From NCBI GenBank assembly GCA_902521615.1, contig CABYSJ010000006.1, positions 16,860-80,859 of the forward strand: a stretch of 64,000 nucleotides of DNA, written 5' to 3'. A model generated the notes under the pieces. That model made no database searches and was not told the origin of the DNA. It worked only from the letters and a program-made list of their open reading frames with translations. The position numbers and the translations under genes were made by a program. Below are positions 33,381 through 41,528 of this stretch, piece by piece; position 1 is the first letter of the stretch, and the number at the start of each line of letters is the position of its first letter. The stretch is from an uncultured Pelagibacteraceae bacterium. Its GTDB lineage: Bacteria > Pseudomonadota > Alphaproteobacteria > Pelagibacterales > Pelagibacteraceae.

Positions 33381-35531
33381 ATGGATAATGTAGATTTGGA
33401 ATCAGTAAAGTCATTTGTTGATACTCTTTGGGTCATAGATTGTGCTATTTTAGTATTTATTATGCAAGCTGGTTTCATGTGTATGGAAACTGGTCTATCA
33501 AGACACAAAAATAGTATAAACGTTGCTCTTAAAAATGCTGCTGATTTTGGTGTGGCAGTTGTAATATTCTGGATTTTTGGCTTTGGATTGATGTTTGGAA
33601 CCAGTTGGAATGGTTTCATAGGAACTGATTTGTTTTTCTTTAAAACAGAGAATGCAGAATATATGACTTATTTTGTGTTCCAAGCAATGTTCGTAGCTAC
33701 TGCTGCAACGATTGTTTCTGGCGCGGTAGCAGAGAGAATGAAATTTAATGGATATTTAATCATAACAATACTTGCAACGGGTATAATTTATCCAATAGTC
33801 GGGCATTGGGCTTGGTCGTCTAGTTATTTAAATAATGTTGATGCTGTTAGACAATTATTAGCTGTCACAGGTAATCTTAGGGAAACTGGATGGTTAACTG
33901 ATATTGGTTTTGTTGATTTTGCAGGGAGCACGATTGTTCACTCAGTAGGAGGATGGATAGCTTTAGCTGCAGTTTTAATTTTAGGTCCTAGAATTGGTAA
34001 ATATTCTGAGGCAAATAAAGGAAAATTTACAGGCTCAAGTTTTCCATTAGCTGTTTTAGGAACTCTAATTTTATGGTTTGGTTGGTTTGGTTTTAATGGA
34101 GGAAGCAATGGGGCAATGGATGAAACCGTACCATTAATTTTAATTAATACATTTCTTGCTGCTGCATTTGGTTTGTTAACAGGTCTTGGAATTTCATTTG
34201 CTTTCTTTAAAAAACCAGATCCCTATTATGTTATATTGGGTCCGCTTGCTGGGTTAGTAGCAATTACAGCTGGATGTAATTCAATGACATCCGTAACAGC
34301 TATTTTTGTTGGGATTATTGGAGCAATAATATCTATTTTTGTAAATGAAATATTAAATAAATATGAGATAGATGACGTTGTTGGTGCAGTTCCTGTTCAT
34401 TTAGCAGCGGGTATATGGGGAACACTAGCAGTTGGTTTATTCAGTGATTTAGAATTATTAGATACTGGATTAACAAGATTGGAGCAAATTGAAGTTCAGT
34501 TTATAGGAGTAGTTTCAATTGGTGCTTTTTCTTTTTTTGGAGCATATATTTTATTAAAAATTTTAAATTATTTTTATCCTTTAAGAGTAAGTCCTTTACA
34601 TGAGGAGCTTGGATTAAATATTGCAGAACATAACGCAACATCTGTTGAACATGATTTAATCAAAATTTTAGAAAAACAATCAGACAGTGGAGATTTAACA
34701 ATTAGGGGACCACAAGATCCTTTTACAGCTGGAGGAGTTATTGGTTTATATTATAATAAATTGATGAATAAATTAGAGCAAAGTGAGTCAGAAAGAAAAA
34801 TATGGAGTGATAGAATTTCTAATGAAGTGAAACTTGCAGTTAAGGTTCAAGAAAACTTTTTACCAAAAAGAAATTTAGAAAATTATCCTGTTCATGGAAT
34901 TAATTTAGCAGCGAGAGAAGTGTCAGGAGACTTTTTTAGTTTTTATCCTCATAATGATAGTGTTTATTTTATAATTGCTGATGTTGCTGGAAAAGGTATT
35001 CATGCAGGAATGGTTATGGCTAAGGCGTCAACTTTATTTGAAATCATGTCTAGGGATAAAGTGGACCCAGATGAAATGATGTTTCATATGAATAATGATT
35101 TGTTTTTAACAAAAACAGGTGGAATGTTCGTAACTTGCATACTTGGTGAATATAACACAATCACAGATGAAATAAGATGGGTCAATGGAGGACATCAACC
35201 AGCAGTCATTAGAAATGAAAACGGTGAATACGAACAATTTGAGAGCAACTCACCTCCAATGGGTGTTGTTCCTCAAAAAGACAAATCGGTATACCATACA
35301 CATAAAACAAAATTAAATGGACATAGGTTTTATGCTTTTACCGATGGATTATCTGAAAGTGAAAATGAAAGCGGTCAAGAAATAGGAATTGAGGGTTCAA
35401 TTCAAATGATTGAAAAAAATTTCAATAAAGATGTTAAAAAACAACTTTCTGAAATTACAAAGGATGTTGTAAAAGCCGCAGGTGATAATAAACTAAGTGA
35501 CGATTTGACGTTGATTTCAATTGGAAAATAA
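33381..35531 (+). CDS. Ammonium transporter (Amt)-SpoIIE phosphatase fusion 1
   Basis: A 716-residue protein. Residues about 10-400 are an 11-helix Amt domain with pore residues kept: FQAMFVATAATIVSGAVAER, GHWAW, VDFAGSTIVHSVGGW and DDVVGAVPVHLAAGIWGT (the two pore histidines). A cytoplasmic linker (LGLNIAEHNATS..., helical) leads to a SpoIIE/RsbU PP2C phosphatase (about 485-716) with all acidic motifs: SGDFFSFY, ADVAGKG, FTDGLSE and SDDLTLIS. Amt domains fused to signalling domains are known ammonium sensors (Amt-histidine kinase Ks-Amt5). By analogy this protein would gate dephosphorylation of the RsbV-like protein according to ammonium. It belongs to the pilA operon. Confidence 0.92.
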   Translation: MDNVDLESVKSFVDTLWVIDCAILVFIMQAGFMCMETGLSRHKNSINVALKNAADFGVAVVIFWIFGFGLMFGTSWNGFIGTDLFFFKTENAEYMTYFVFQAMFVATAATIVSGAVAERMKFNGYLIITILATGIIYPIVGHWAWSSSYLNNVDAVRQLLAVTGNLRETGWLTDIGFVDFAGSTIVHSVGGWIALAAVLILGPRIGKYSEANKGKFTGSSFPLAVLGTLILWFGWFGFNGGSNGAMDETVPLILINTFLAAAFGLLTGLGISFAFFKKPDPYYVILGPLAGLVAITAGCNSMTSVTAIFVGIIGAIISIFVNEILNKYEIDDVVGAVPVHLAAGIWGTLAVGLFSDLELLDTGLTRLEQIEVQFIGVVSIGAFSFFGAYILLKILNYFYPLRVSPLHEELGLNIAEHNATSVEHDLIKILEKQSDSGDLTIRGPQDPFTAGGVIGLYYNKLMNKLEQSESERKIWSDRISNEVKLAVKVQENFLPKRNLENYPVHGINLAAREVSGDFFSFYPHNDSVYFIIADVAGKGIHAGMVMAKASTLFEIMSRDKVDPDEMMFHMNNDLFLTKTGGMFVTCILGEYNTITDEIRWVNGGHQPAVIRNENGEYEQFESNSPPMGVVPQKDKSVYHTHKTKLNGHRFYAFTDGLSESENESGQEIGIEGSIQMIEKNFNKDVKKQLSEITKDVVKAAGDNKLSDDLTLISIGK

Positions 35532-35540
35532 TATTTATCC

Positions 35541-35553
35541 CCCCATTTTGATC
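35541..35553 (+). promoter_or_regulatory. Candidate operator and promoter (motif site C) before the HMA/Amt-phosphatase 2 operon
   Basis: CCCCATTTTGATC lies directly upstream of a consensus -10 box TATAAT (35559-35564), with 5 bases between. The motif start is 18 bases upstream of the -10, so it covers the place of a -35 element, and no TTGACA-like hexamer is visible. This is the clearest promoter geometry of the motif sites and suggests activator-dependent transcription or an alternative sigma factor. The ribosome-binding site AGAGGA precedes the ATG at 35614. Confidence 0.55.
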
Positions 35554-35613
35554 TAATTTATAATGCAAGTTTAAAATTTAAATGGTAGATTTTTAAAAAA
35601 TAAAGAGGAATTT

Positions 35614-35943
35614 ATGTTAAAAAAAATAACGTTAATATTAGGTTTTCTTTTATTTAGTACTAATTTGTTTGCAGCACAAACGCAAATTGCACAAGTAAAT
35701 GGCATGATGTGTATTAAGTGTCAAAAGATGGTTACTGAAGCATTACAAAAGGCTTGTCCAGATGCTACAGTTAAAGTTTCTTGGCCAGAAGGTGTTGCTG
35801 TATCTTCTTTCGCTGATAAATCAAATTTATCTGAGGATGAATATAAGAATGCAATTTTAGGAACTGGATTTGAAGTGGTTAAAGTAATTAGTGTTGATGG
35901 CATAATTACAGACGCTGAGGAAGCTAGAAAACTTGTAGATTAA
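35614..35943 (+). CDS. Periplasmic HMA-like protein with CxxC motif
   Basis: A 109-residue protein with a signal peptide (MLKKITLILGFLLFSTNLFA) and one heavy-metal-associated (MerP-like) domain: GMMCIKCQKMVTEALQKACPD near residue 30, with CIKC as the metal-binding pair. HMA domains bind copper, mercury or zinc; as an exported single domain it would bind metal in the periplasm. It lies alone between the two Amt-phosphatase genes and shares a transcript with the second. Whether it is a metal chaperone or a sensor accessory for the Amt domain is unknown. Confidence 0.8.
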   Translation: MLKKITLILGFLLFSTNLFAAQTQIAQVNGMMCIKCQKMVTEALQKACPDATVKVSWPEGVAVSSFADKSNLSEDEYKNAILGTGFEVVKVISVDGIITDAEEARKLVD

Positions 35944-35952
35944 AAAAATTTT

Positions 35953-38190
35953 ATGACTGTAGCTGAACTCCAAATTTTGGTTGATAAGCTACAGTCTAAA
36001 ATAAGTCAATTAGAGCTCACTAGCAAAGGAGCAATCAAAGCAACAGAATTTAGACTTGAGGCAGTACTTCAAGCAAACTTAGATACATTTTGGTTACTTA
36101 TTTGTGCTATTTTAGTTTTTTTGATGCAAGCTGGATTTATGTGTTTAGAGTCTGGATTGTCGAGAAATAAGAATAGTATTAACGTTGCTCTTAAAAATAT
36201 TACAGATTTTGGAATAGCTGTAGTTACCTTTTGGGCCTTTGGTTTTGCATTAATGTATGGAACCAGTGTAATGGGCTTGTTTGGAAATAAATTCTATTTT
36301 TTCACAACAAAAGTTGCTGGCTATCAAACATATTTTGTGTTTCAGGCCATGTTTGTTGCAACAGCAGCAACGATCATATCAGGGGCTGTTGCTGAAAGAC
36401 TTAGATTTTTCTCATATGTCATAATTACTTTTGTAACTTCAGGAATTTTATACCCAATAGTAGGTCATTGGGCTTGGGCTTTTGATTTTAGTAATCCAGA
36501 AGTTAAATTTGGATGGCTTGGTAAAATGGGTTATTTGGATTTTGCAGGTGCCTCCGTTGTTCATTCTGTTGGTGGCTGGGTTGCTTTAGCGGTATTGCTT
36601 ATTATTGGAAGTAGAACTGGTAGGTTTAGAAAAGATAAGGATAAAAAACTATTTCAGGGAAGCAATACTCCTATGGCTGCTCTTGGTGCCCTAATTTTAT
36701 GGTTTGGATGGTTTGGATTTAATGGAGGTGCAAATGGAGCAATGGATTTAAAAATTCCATTAATATTAATTAATACCTTTTTATCAGCATCATTTGGTTT
36801 AATTTTTTCAAGTGCAATGGGAATTATCGTAATGAAAAAACCAGAACCATTATTTATGATTACAGGACCTTTGGCTGGTTTAGTTTCGATTACAGCAAGT
36901 TGTGCTTATGTTAATCCATCGGAAGCAATATACATTGGAGCAATTGGAGGAATTTTATCAGGCTCAACAATTATTTTATTAGAAAAATTAAAAATTGATG
37001 ATGTTGTTAGTGCTATACCTGTTCACTTAGTAGGAGGTATATGGGGAACTTTATCGGTCGCTATATTTGGCGATTTTGAAATGATGGGATTAGATAAAAC
37101 AAGATTAGAGCAATTAATAATTCAGATTATAGGAACATTTAGCATTGGTGGATTTTGTTTTATTGCAGCTTTTATTATTTTTAAATCTATAAATTATATT
37201 TTTCCACTTCGAGTGGGAAAGATCCAGGAAGAGCTTGGTCTAAATATTTCTGAGCATAATGCATCAACAGATACTCATGAATTGCTCGAAGTATTAACCA
37301 ATCAAGCAAAAACAGAGGATTATTCATTAAGAGCACCGCAAGATCCATTCACTGATAGTGGAATTATTGGCACTCAATATAATTTTTTAATGGATAAATT
37401 GGAACAAAGCGAAAAACAAAAAAATAAATGGAAAAACAGAGTTTCATCTGAAATTAAACTAGCCATGAATGTGCAAAAACGTTTAATGCCAACTAGAGAT
37501 TTGTCTAATTATCCAATTTATGGACTAAATATTCCTGCTAGAGAAATTTCAGGAGATTTTTATGATTTTTATTTGCATGATGATCTTGTTTATTTCACTT
37601 TATCAGATGTATCTGGTAAAGGGGTTAATGCTGGCATGGTTATGGCTAAAGCAATTACTTTATTTAAAATTTTTTCACGATTAAAATTTAAACCTAATGA
37701 AATCCTACTTGAAATGAATAATGATTTAAAAGAAACTAATCCACCCGGTACATTTGTTACATCAATAGTGGGTTGTTATAATATTGATACAGATATTGTT
37801 GAAATAGCAAATGCAGGTCATCAACCTGCTTTGTTGAGAAGAGGAAAGGAATTTGTTGAGTACTCATCTTCTTCAACTCCTCTTGCAATAGTTAAACACA
37901 AAGATGAAAGTGTTTATAAGTTAGATACTTTTAAATTAGATGGAGGGAGAATTTATTGTTTTACAGATGGTTTTTCAGAATGTATAGACGAAAATAAAAA
38001 TGAAATAGGTATTGATGGAGTTAAAAAACTTTTACTTAATCATCAAAATTCTTCTTTACAAAAAGAACTTGAAAATTCTACTGAGGAAATAAGACTTAAA
38101 AGTCTCAAAAAAGATTACAAAGAGACAGGGATAAAAGCAAATAACGATATACTTGATGATGATTTAACTATTATCGGAATAGGGAATTAA
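35953..38190 (+). CDS. Ammonium transporter (Amt)-SpoIIE phosphatase fusion 2
   Basis: A 745-residue paralogue of the protein at 33381, similar along its whole length (Amt about residues 42-430, linker, phosphatase about 505-745). It has an extra coiled-coil-like N-terminus (VAELQILVDKLQSKISQLEL). Pore histidines are kept in DFAGASVVHSVGGW and DDVVSAIPVHLVGGIWGT. Phosphatase motifs SGDFYDFY, SDVSGKG, FTDGFSE and DDDLTIIG are complete. The two genes arose by tandem duplication. Divergent linker and N-terminus may tune ammonium affinity or response. It would act on the RsbV-like protein together with the other phosphatases. Confidence 0.92.
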   Translation: MTVAELQILVDKLQSKISQLELTSKGAIKATEFRLEAVLQANLDTFWLLICAILVFLMQAGFMCLESGLSRNKNSINVALKNITDFGIAVVTFWAFGFALMYGTSVMGLFGNKFYFFTTKVAGYQTYFVFQAMFVATAATIISGAVAERLRFFSYVIITFVTSGILYPIVGHWAWAFDFSNPEVKFGWLGKMGYLDFAGASVVHSVGGWVALAVLLIIGSRTGRFRKDKDKKLFQGSNTPMAALGALILWFGWFGFNGGANGAMDLKIPLILINTFLSASFGLIFSSAMGIIVMKKPEPLFMITGPLAGLVSITASCAYVNPSEAIYIGAIGGILSGSTIILLEKLKIDDVVSAIPVHLVGGIWGTLSVAIFGDFEMMGLDKTRLEQLIIQIIGTFSIGGFCFIAAFIIFKSINYIFPLRVGKIQEELGLNISEHNASTDTHELLEVLTNQAKTEDYSLRAPQDPFTDSGIIGTQYNFLMDKLEQSEKQKNKWKNRVSSEIKLAMNVQKRLMPTRDLSNYPIYGLNIPAREISGDFYDFYLHDDLVYFTLSDVSGKGVNAGMVMAKAITLFKIFSRLKFKPNEILLEMNNDLKETNPPGTFVTSIVGCYNIDTDIVEIANAGHQPALLRRGKEFVEYSSSSTPLAIVKHKDESVYKLDTFKLDGGRIYCFTDGFSECIDENKNEIGIDGVKKLLLNHQNSSLQKELENSTEEIRLKSLKKDYKETGIKANNDILDDDLTIIGIGN

Positions 38191-38230
38191 AAATAAATTT
38201 TCTTTTTAAAAAGTAAAAAATTAAAAAAAA

Positions 38231-38275
38231 ACCTATTTTAGACTAAATGTCTCACGAAGATTACCCATTTTGGAC
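38231..38275 (+). promoter_or_regulatory. Candidate double operator (motif site D) before a small membrane protein gene
   Basis: Two related copies: ACCTATTTTAGAC at 38231 and ACCCATTTTGGAC at 38263, 32 bases apart (about three helical turns). The second matches the recurrent motif in its first ten bases. TATTTA/TATAAA sequences begin 21-25 bases after its start and could be the -10. Between the copies lies a small inverted repeat AGAC-TAAAT-GTCT. Downstream gene is at 38321. Confidence 0.45.
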
Positions 38276-38320
38276 ATTAGAAATATTTATAAATTAGCCT
38301 AAGCATGATTAATTAAGCAA

Positions 38321-38593
38321 ATGAGTACAGAAAGCTTAAATAGAACATCCGAGGTAATTGAGAACCCCTCTCAACCTGCTGAAGTAAATAATGTCGTGGA
38401 ATTGGATGTTCTTAAGCAAAAGTCTGATGCCCATGAATTTCAAGCTAAAGTTACGAAAGTAGCTAAAAGAGTAAACATTGAGATTTTAAAACAAAGACTT
38501 TACGAAGAGAAAAAAAAGGAGAAGGTAAAAAGAACTATTATTCTATCTTCAGTTATCGTTTCTTTGGGTGCTCTAACGATGTTTACTTATTAA
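38321..38593 (+). CDS. Small tail-anchored membrane protein A
   Basis: A 90-residue protein with an acidic, Ser/Asn-rich N-terminus, a basic helical segment (VNIEILKQRLYEEKKKEKVKR) and one C-terminal membrane helix (TIILSSVIVSLGALTMFTY), so it is predicted tail-anchored with the N-terminus in the cytoplasm. The C-terminal half resembles the 69-residue protein at 48505. The upstream motif suggests co-regulation with pili and Amt-phosphatases. Function unknown. Its last 21 bases overlap the convergent dehydrogenase gene. Confidence 0.7.
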   Translation: MSTESLNRTSEVIENPSQPAEVNNVVELDVLKQKSDAHEFQAKVTKVAKRVNIEILKQRLYEEKKKEKVKRTIILSSVIVSLGALTMFTY

Positions 38594-39586
38594 GTTTTCT
38601 AAATCTTTCTTTATTATATCCGGTATAGAAATTTCTTTTTTTGAGTTATTTTTATACCGGTTAAATTTATTTTGTCCTGGATACATTATTTCTTTAACTC
38701 CTTTTATCTTTGGAAGTTTTTTTATTGTTTTAATATTATCTTTAATTCGTTGATTATAATTTTTTTGAAATAGATTTGCTTTAAAAGTAATAAATAAATG
38801 TCCAATATTTTGAGGACCTGAAAAATCATCAAATGGATCTTTAACTCTCCCTGCGTGATTTCCACCAGTTAAAACTCCACTTAAAATATCTACCATCCAA
38901 GCAAGTCCCGATCCTCTAAAGCCTGCAATTGGTAATTGAACTCCGGCTAATGCTTTTTTTGCATCAATGGTTGGTTTGCCAAATTTATCTAAAGCAACTC
39001 CCGCAGGAATTGATTGATTATTTCTCGCCGCGACTCTAATTTTACCTCTGTTAATTACTGAAATTGATGTGTCTAAAATAAATGGAATTTTAGAACCAGT
39101 AGGGGATCCAAAACAAATTGGATTTGTTCCAAATAAAGATTTTAAAGCACCATGTGGAGCAACTGCAGGTGGAGCATTTGTATATATCATAGTGATTAAA
39201 TTTTTCTTTATTGCTTGTTCAGCGTAATAGCCCGATAAACCATAGTGACCACTATTTTTAACAGCCACCATTCCTATTCCGGTTTTTTGTGCATGTTTAA
39301 TTGCAGTTTTAATTCCTAGATCAGCAGCAACAAAACCAATACTATTATTTGCATCAATATGAGAAATAGAAGAAGAAATTTTTTTAATTTTAATTTTTGG
39401 TTTTGGATTAATTACTTTTTTAGAAATTCGATCACAGTACATTTTAAGTCTTGATAAACCATGTCCATAAGCACCAACCAATTCTGCATTGATTAATGCA
39501 TTAGTAGAAATTAGAGCATGATCTTTATTTAGACCAAATTTTTGAAATATTTTAATGACTTGTTTTTTTAAAACCGGGGTCTTCAT
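38573..39586 (-). CDS. Ldh2-family (malate/L-lactate/sulfolactate) NAD(P)-dependent dehydrogenase
   Basis: A 337-residue enzyme of the Ldh2/MDG1 oxidoreductase family. Features include GAYGHGLSRL near residue 54, the catalytic-region KNSGHYGLSGYYAE near 114, APHGALKSLFGTNPICFGSP near 152 and GFRGSGLAWMVDILSGVLTGG near 222. Members oxidise or reduce 2-hydroxy acids: malate, L-lactate, (R)-sulfolactate (ComC/SlcC), ureidoglycolate or 2,3-diketogulonate. It is 16 bases downstream of the TauC-like permease gene, which makes a sulfonated hydroxyacid such as sulfolactate an attractive substrate, but the sequence does not decide it. Confidence 0.88.
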   Translation of the reverse strand: MKTPVLKKQVIKIFQKFGLNKDHALISTNALINAELVGAYGHGLSRLKMYCDRISKKVINPKPKIKIKKISSSISHIDANNSIGFVAADLGIKTAIKHAQKTGIGMVAVKNSGHYGLSGYYAEQAIKKNLITMIYTNAPPAVAPHGALKSLFGTNPICFGSPTGSKIPFILDTSISVINRGKIRVAARNNQSIPAGVALDKFGKPTIDAKKALAGVQLPIAGFRGSGLAWMVDILSGVLTGGNHAGRVKDPFDDFSGPQNIGHLFITFKANLFQKNYNQRIKDNIKTIKKLPKIKGVKEIMYPGQNKFNRYKNNSKKEISIPDIIKKDLENLISKHR

Positions 39587-39602
39587 TTCATCCCCTTAAC
39601 AT

Positions 39603-41528
39603 TTATCCTTTTCCACGCCAAGGAATAGTTTTATCAATTATTTTTCTTAATGTAATATCAAATAAAAGACCTAGTAGACCCATAATAAATATCGTTATCC
39701 AAATTACCTCATATTGAAAGTACTTTTTAGCGACGTTTTCAACAAAACCAATACCGGTTGTACCAGCTAAAAATTCTGCAGCTACAAGTGTTCCCCAACA
39801 CATTCCAACAGCAACTCTAATTCCTGTAAGAATTTCAGGCAGTGAATTTGGGAAAATCACGTGTCTTAATATTTGTTTTTTAGTAGCTCCTAATGAGTGG
39901 GCTGCATGGATTTTTGAAAGTTGTGTTCCTGATGCACCAGCTCTTGCAGAAATAATCATAATCGATAAAGAGACCATAAATAACAAAAATACTTTTCCTG
40001 AGTTATCAATTCCAAGTACAGAAATAATTAATGGTGCCCATGCAAGAGGAGGAACAGGTCTGTAAAGTTCTATTAACGGATCGAAGAAACCTTTTGCAAA
40101 TCTGTTTAGGCCCATAAATAATCCTAAAGGTACACCAATTATAATACCGAAGATTAATCCTAAAAATACTCTCATAAAAGAGTCCCAGATATGTCCGTAT
40201 GGAACAGGTACTTTAAATAATTTAAAGTCACCTGTAACAAATTTTAATACATTGCTTTTAAAGTTTTCTTTTACTACTCCATCTTTAGTATGTACTGGAT
40301 ATTCACCAGGCAATATATCTGCTATCCAATCTGGTAAAATAAACCCTATCATTTTACTCACATCAACCATTTCAATCCATAAAAGAGGAATATTTTTGTA
40401 GCCAACACTTGGTTTTGACATCAGTATAAATTTATTAAAAGTATCAGATGGTTTTGGTAGCCATCTTCCTGATCCTTGCTCAGAACATGTTGGTCCACTT
40501 GCTACAATTGTTCCAGCTGGGAATAAAAGTATATCAATTAATCTTAATCCACCTTGCTCTTTATTTTGCAATTCATCAAATTCAATTATTGCTGCTTGCA
40601 TTTCATTTAATGCATTAGGAGGATAGATACTTGCAAACTCTATTCTTCTTGCAATTTTAACAATATTTTTTGCATAATCTGATGCTATTTCTTCATTATC
40701 ATTTAAACCTTTTCTGTAAGCTTTAATGTCATTTTTAAGTTGTTTAATTGAGCTTTTGAACTGTGGGTTATGATTTTTTAATTTGAAAAATTTGTCGTCA
40801 ATTTTTTTTAGTTCTGCTGCAGCTGCATGAAATTTTAAGCCTTTATTAGTTTGAGGTGCAGTAGGTATTTCAATGGTATTTTCAATTGAACCACTCCCAG
40901 AATCTATTGTTGTAATCCCCCAACCACCTTGTTCATCAATAAGTTTTTGTCTTTCAGTTTTCTGAGCATCTGTTTCAAAAGGATAATCTTTCTTTTGGAA
41001 ATTAGAACTTAGAAGTTTTATTTCTTCTGTCATTTCTTTAAGTTTAATTTTGGTATCCATTTCCATTAATTCTTCACTTGTTAAAAAAGGAATTAATTTA
41101 GAAGTTCTATCAATGTAGCTAACAAGGATTGTTTTTTGTTGATCATTTAGATCTGGAGATGCTTTTATTTCATTTGCAATTTTTAAAAGATTTTTATTTT
41201 CAATTTTAATAATAGATGTGCTTTTGAATTCTCTTTCTTCAATAGGGAATTGGTACTTTAAACCTAATAACGACTCATTAATTTTAGCAACTTGGCATAA
41301 TTCATTTGCTGATTTTGGATAAAAGCCTTTTGCTATATCCCATGAATAATAAAGCCACAGCATCAGGATTGCACTACTACCGACAATTACCCAGTGTGTT
41401 CCACCTTTTGCTCTTTCTGGATTACCAAAGACAGCGTCAACTTTTTCAGTCCTAATTAATCTTCTTCCATAAAGAATACAGCCAATAACAGATACGATAA
41501 TTAATATTGTTACAAATTGGGTTAACAT
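39603..41528 (-). CDS. tauC: Taurine-type ABC permease (TauC-like) with large N-terminal extension
   Basis: A 641-residue permease where the usual TauC/SsuC protein has about 270. The C-terminal 200 residues are a normal BPD-type permease with the EAA loop (HAAHSLGATKKQILRHVIFPNSLPEI). The N-terminal 440 residues hold two membrane helices (about 3-20 and 47-66) and then a soluble region to about residue 370 with charged helical stretches, an aspartate/glutamate-rich coiled coil and CSEQGSGRWLPKP. That part would lie in the periplasm and might contact the binding protein. Overlaps tauB by one base. Substrate by family: taurine, alkylsulfonates or similar. Confidence 0.85.
   Translation of the reverse strand: MLTQFVTILIIVSVIGCILYGRRLIRTEKVDAVFGNPERAKGGTHWVIVGSSAILMLWLYYSWDIAKGFYPKSANELCQVAKINESLLGLKYQFPIEEREFKSTSIIKIENKNLLKIANEIKASPDLNDQQKTILVSYIDRTSKLIPFLTSEELMEMDTKIKLKEMTEEIKLLSSNFQKKDYPFETDAQKTERQKLIDEQGGWGITTIDSGSGSIENTIEIPTAPQTNKGLKFHAAAAELKKIDDKFFKLKNHNPQFKSSIKQLKNDIKAYRKGLNDNEEIASDYAKNIVKIARRIEFASIYPPNALNEMQAAIIEFDELQNKEQGGLRLIDILLFPAGTIVASGPTCSEQGSGRWLPKPSDTFNKFILMSKPSVGYKNIPLLWIEMVDVSKMIGFILPDWIADILPGEYPVHTKDGVVKENFKSNVLKFVTGDFKLFKVPVPYGHIWDSFMRVFLGLIFGIIIGVPLGLFMGLNRFAKGFFDPLIELYRPVPPLAWAPLIISVLGIDNSGKVFLLFMVSLSIMIISARAGASGTQLSKIHAAHSLGATKKQILRHVIFPNSLPEILTGIRVAVGMCWGTLVAAEFLAGTTGIGFVENVAKKYFQYEVIWITIFIMGLLGLLFDITLRKIIDKTIPWRGKG

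Noticed and set aside
33381-38190. The two Amt fusions as assembly duplication
   Set aside because: They are clearly divergent paralogues (different N-termini, linkers and many substitutions), so a tandem gene duplication of some age, not an artefact.
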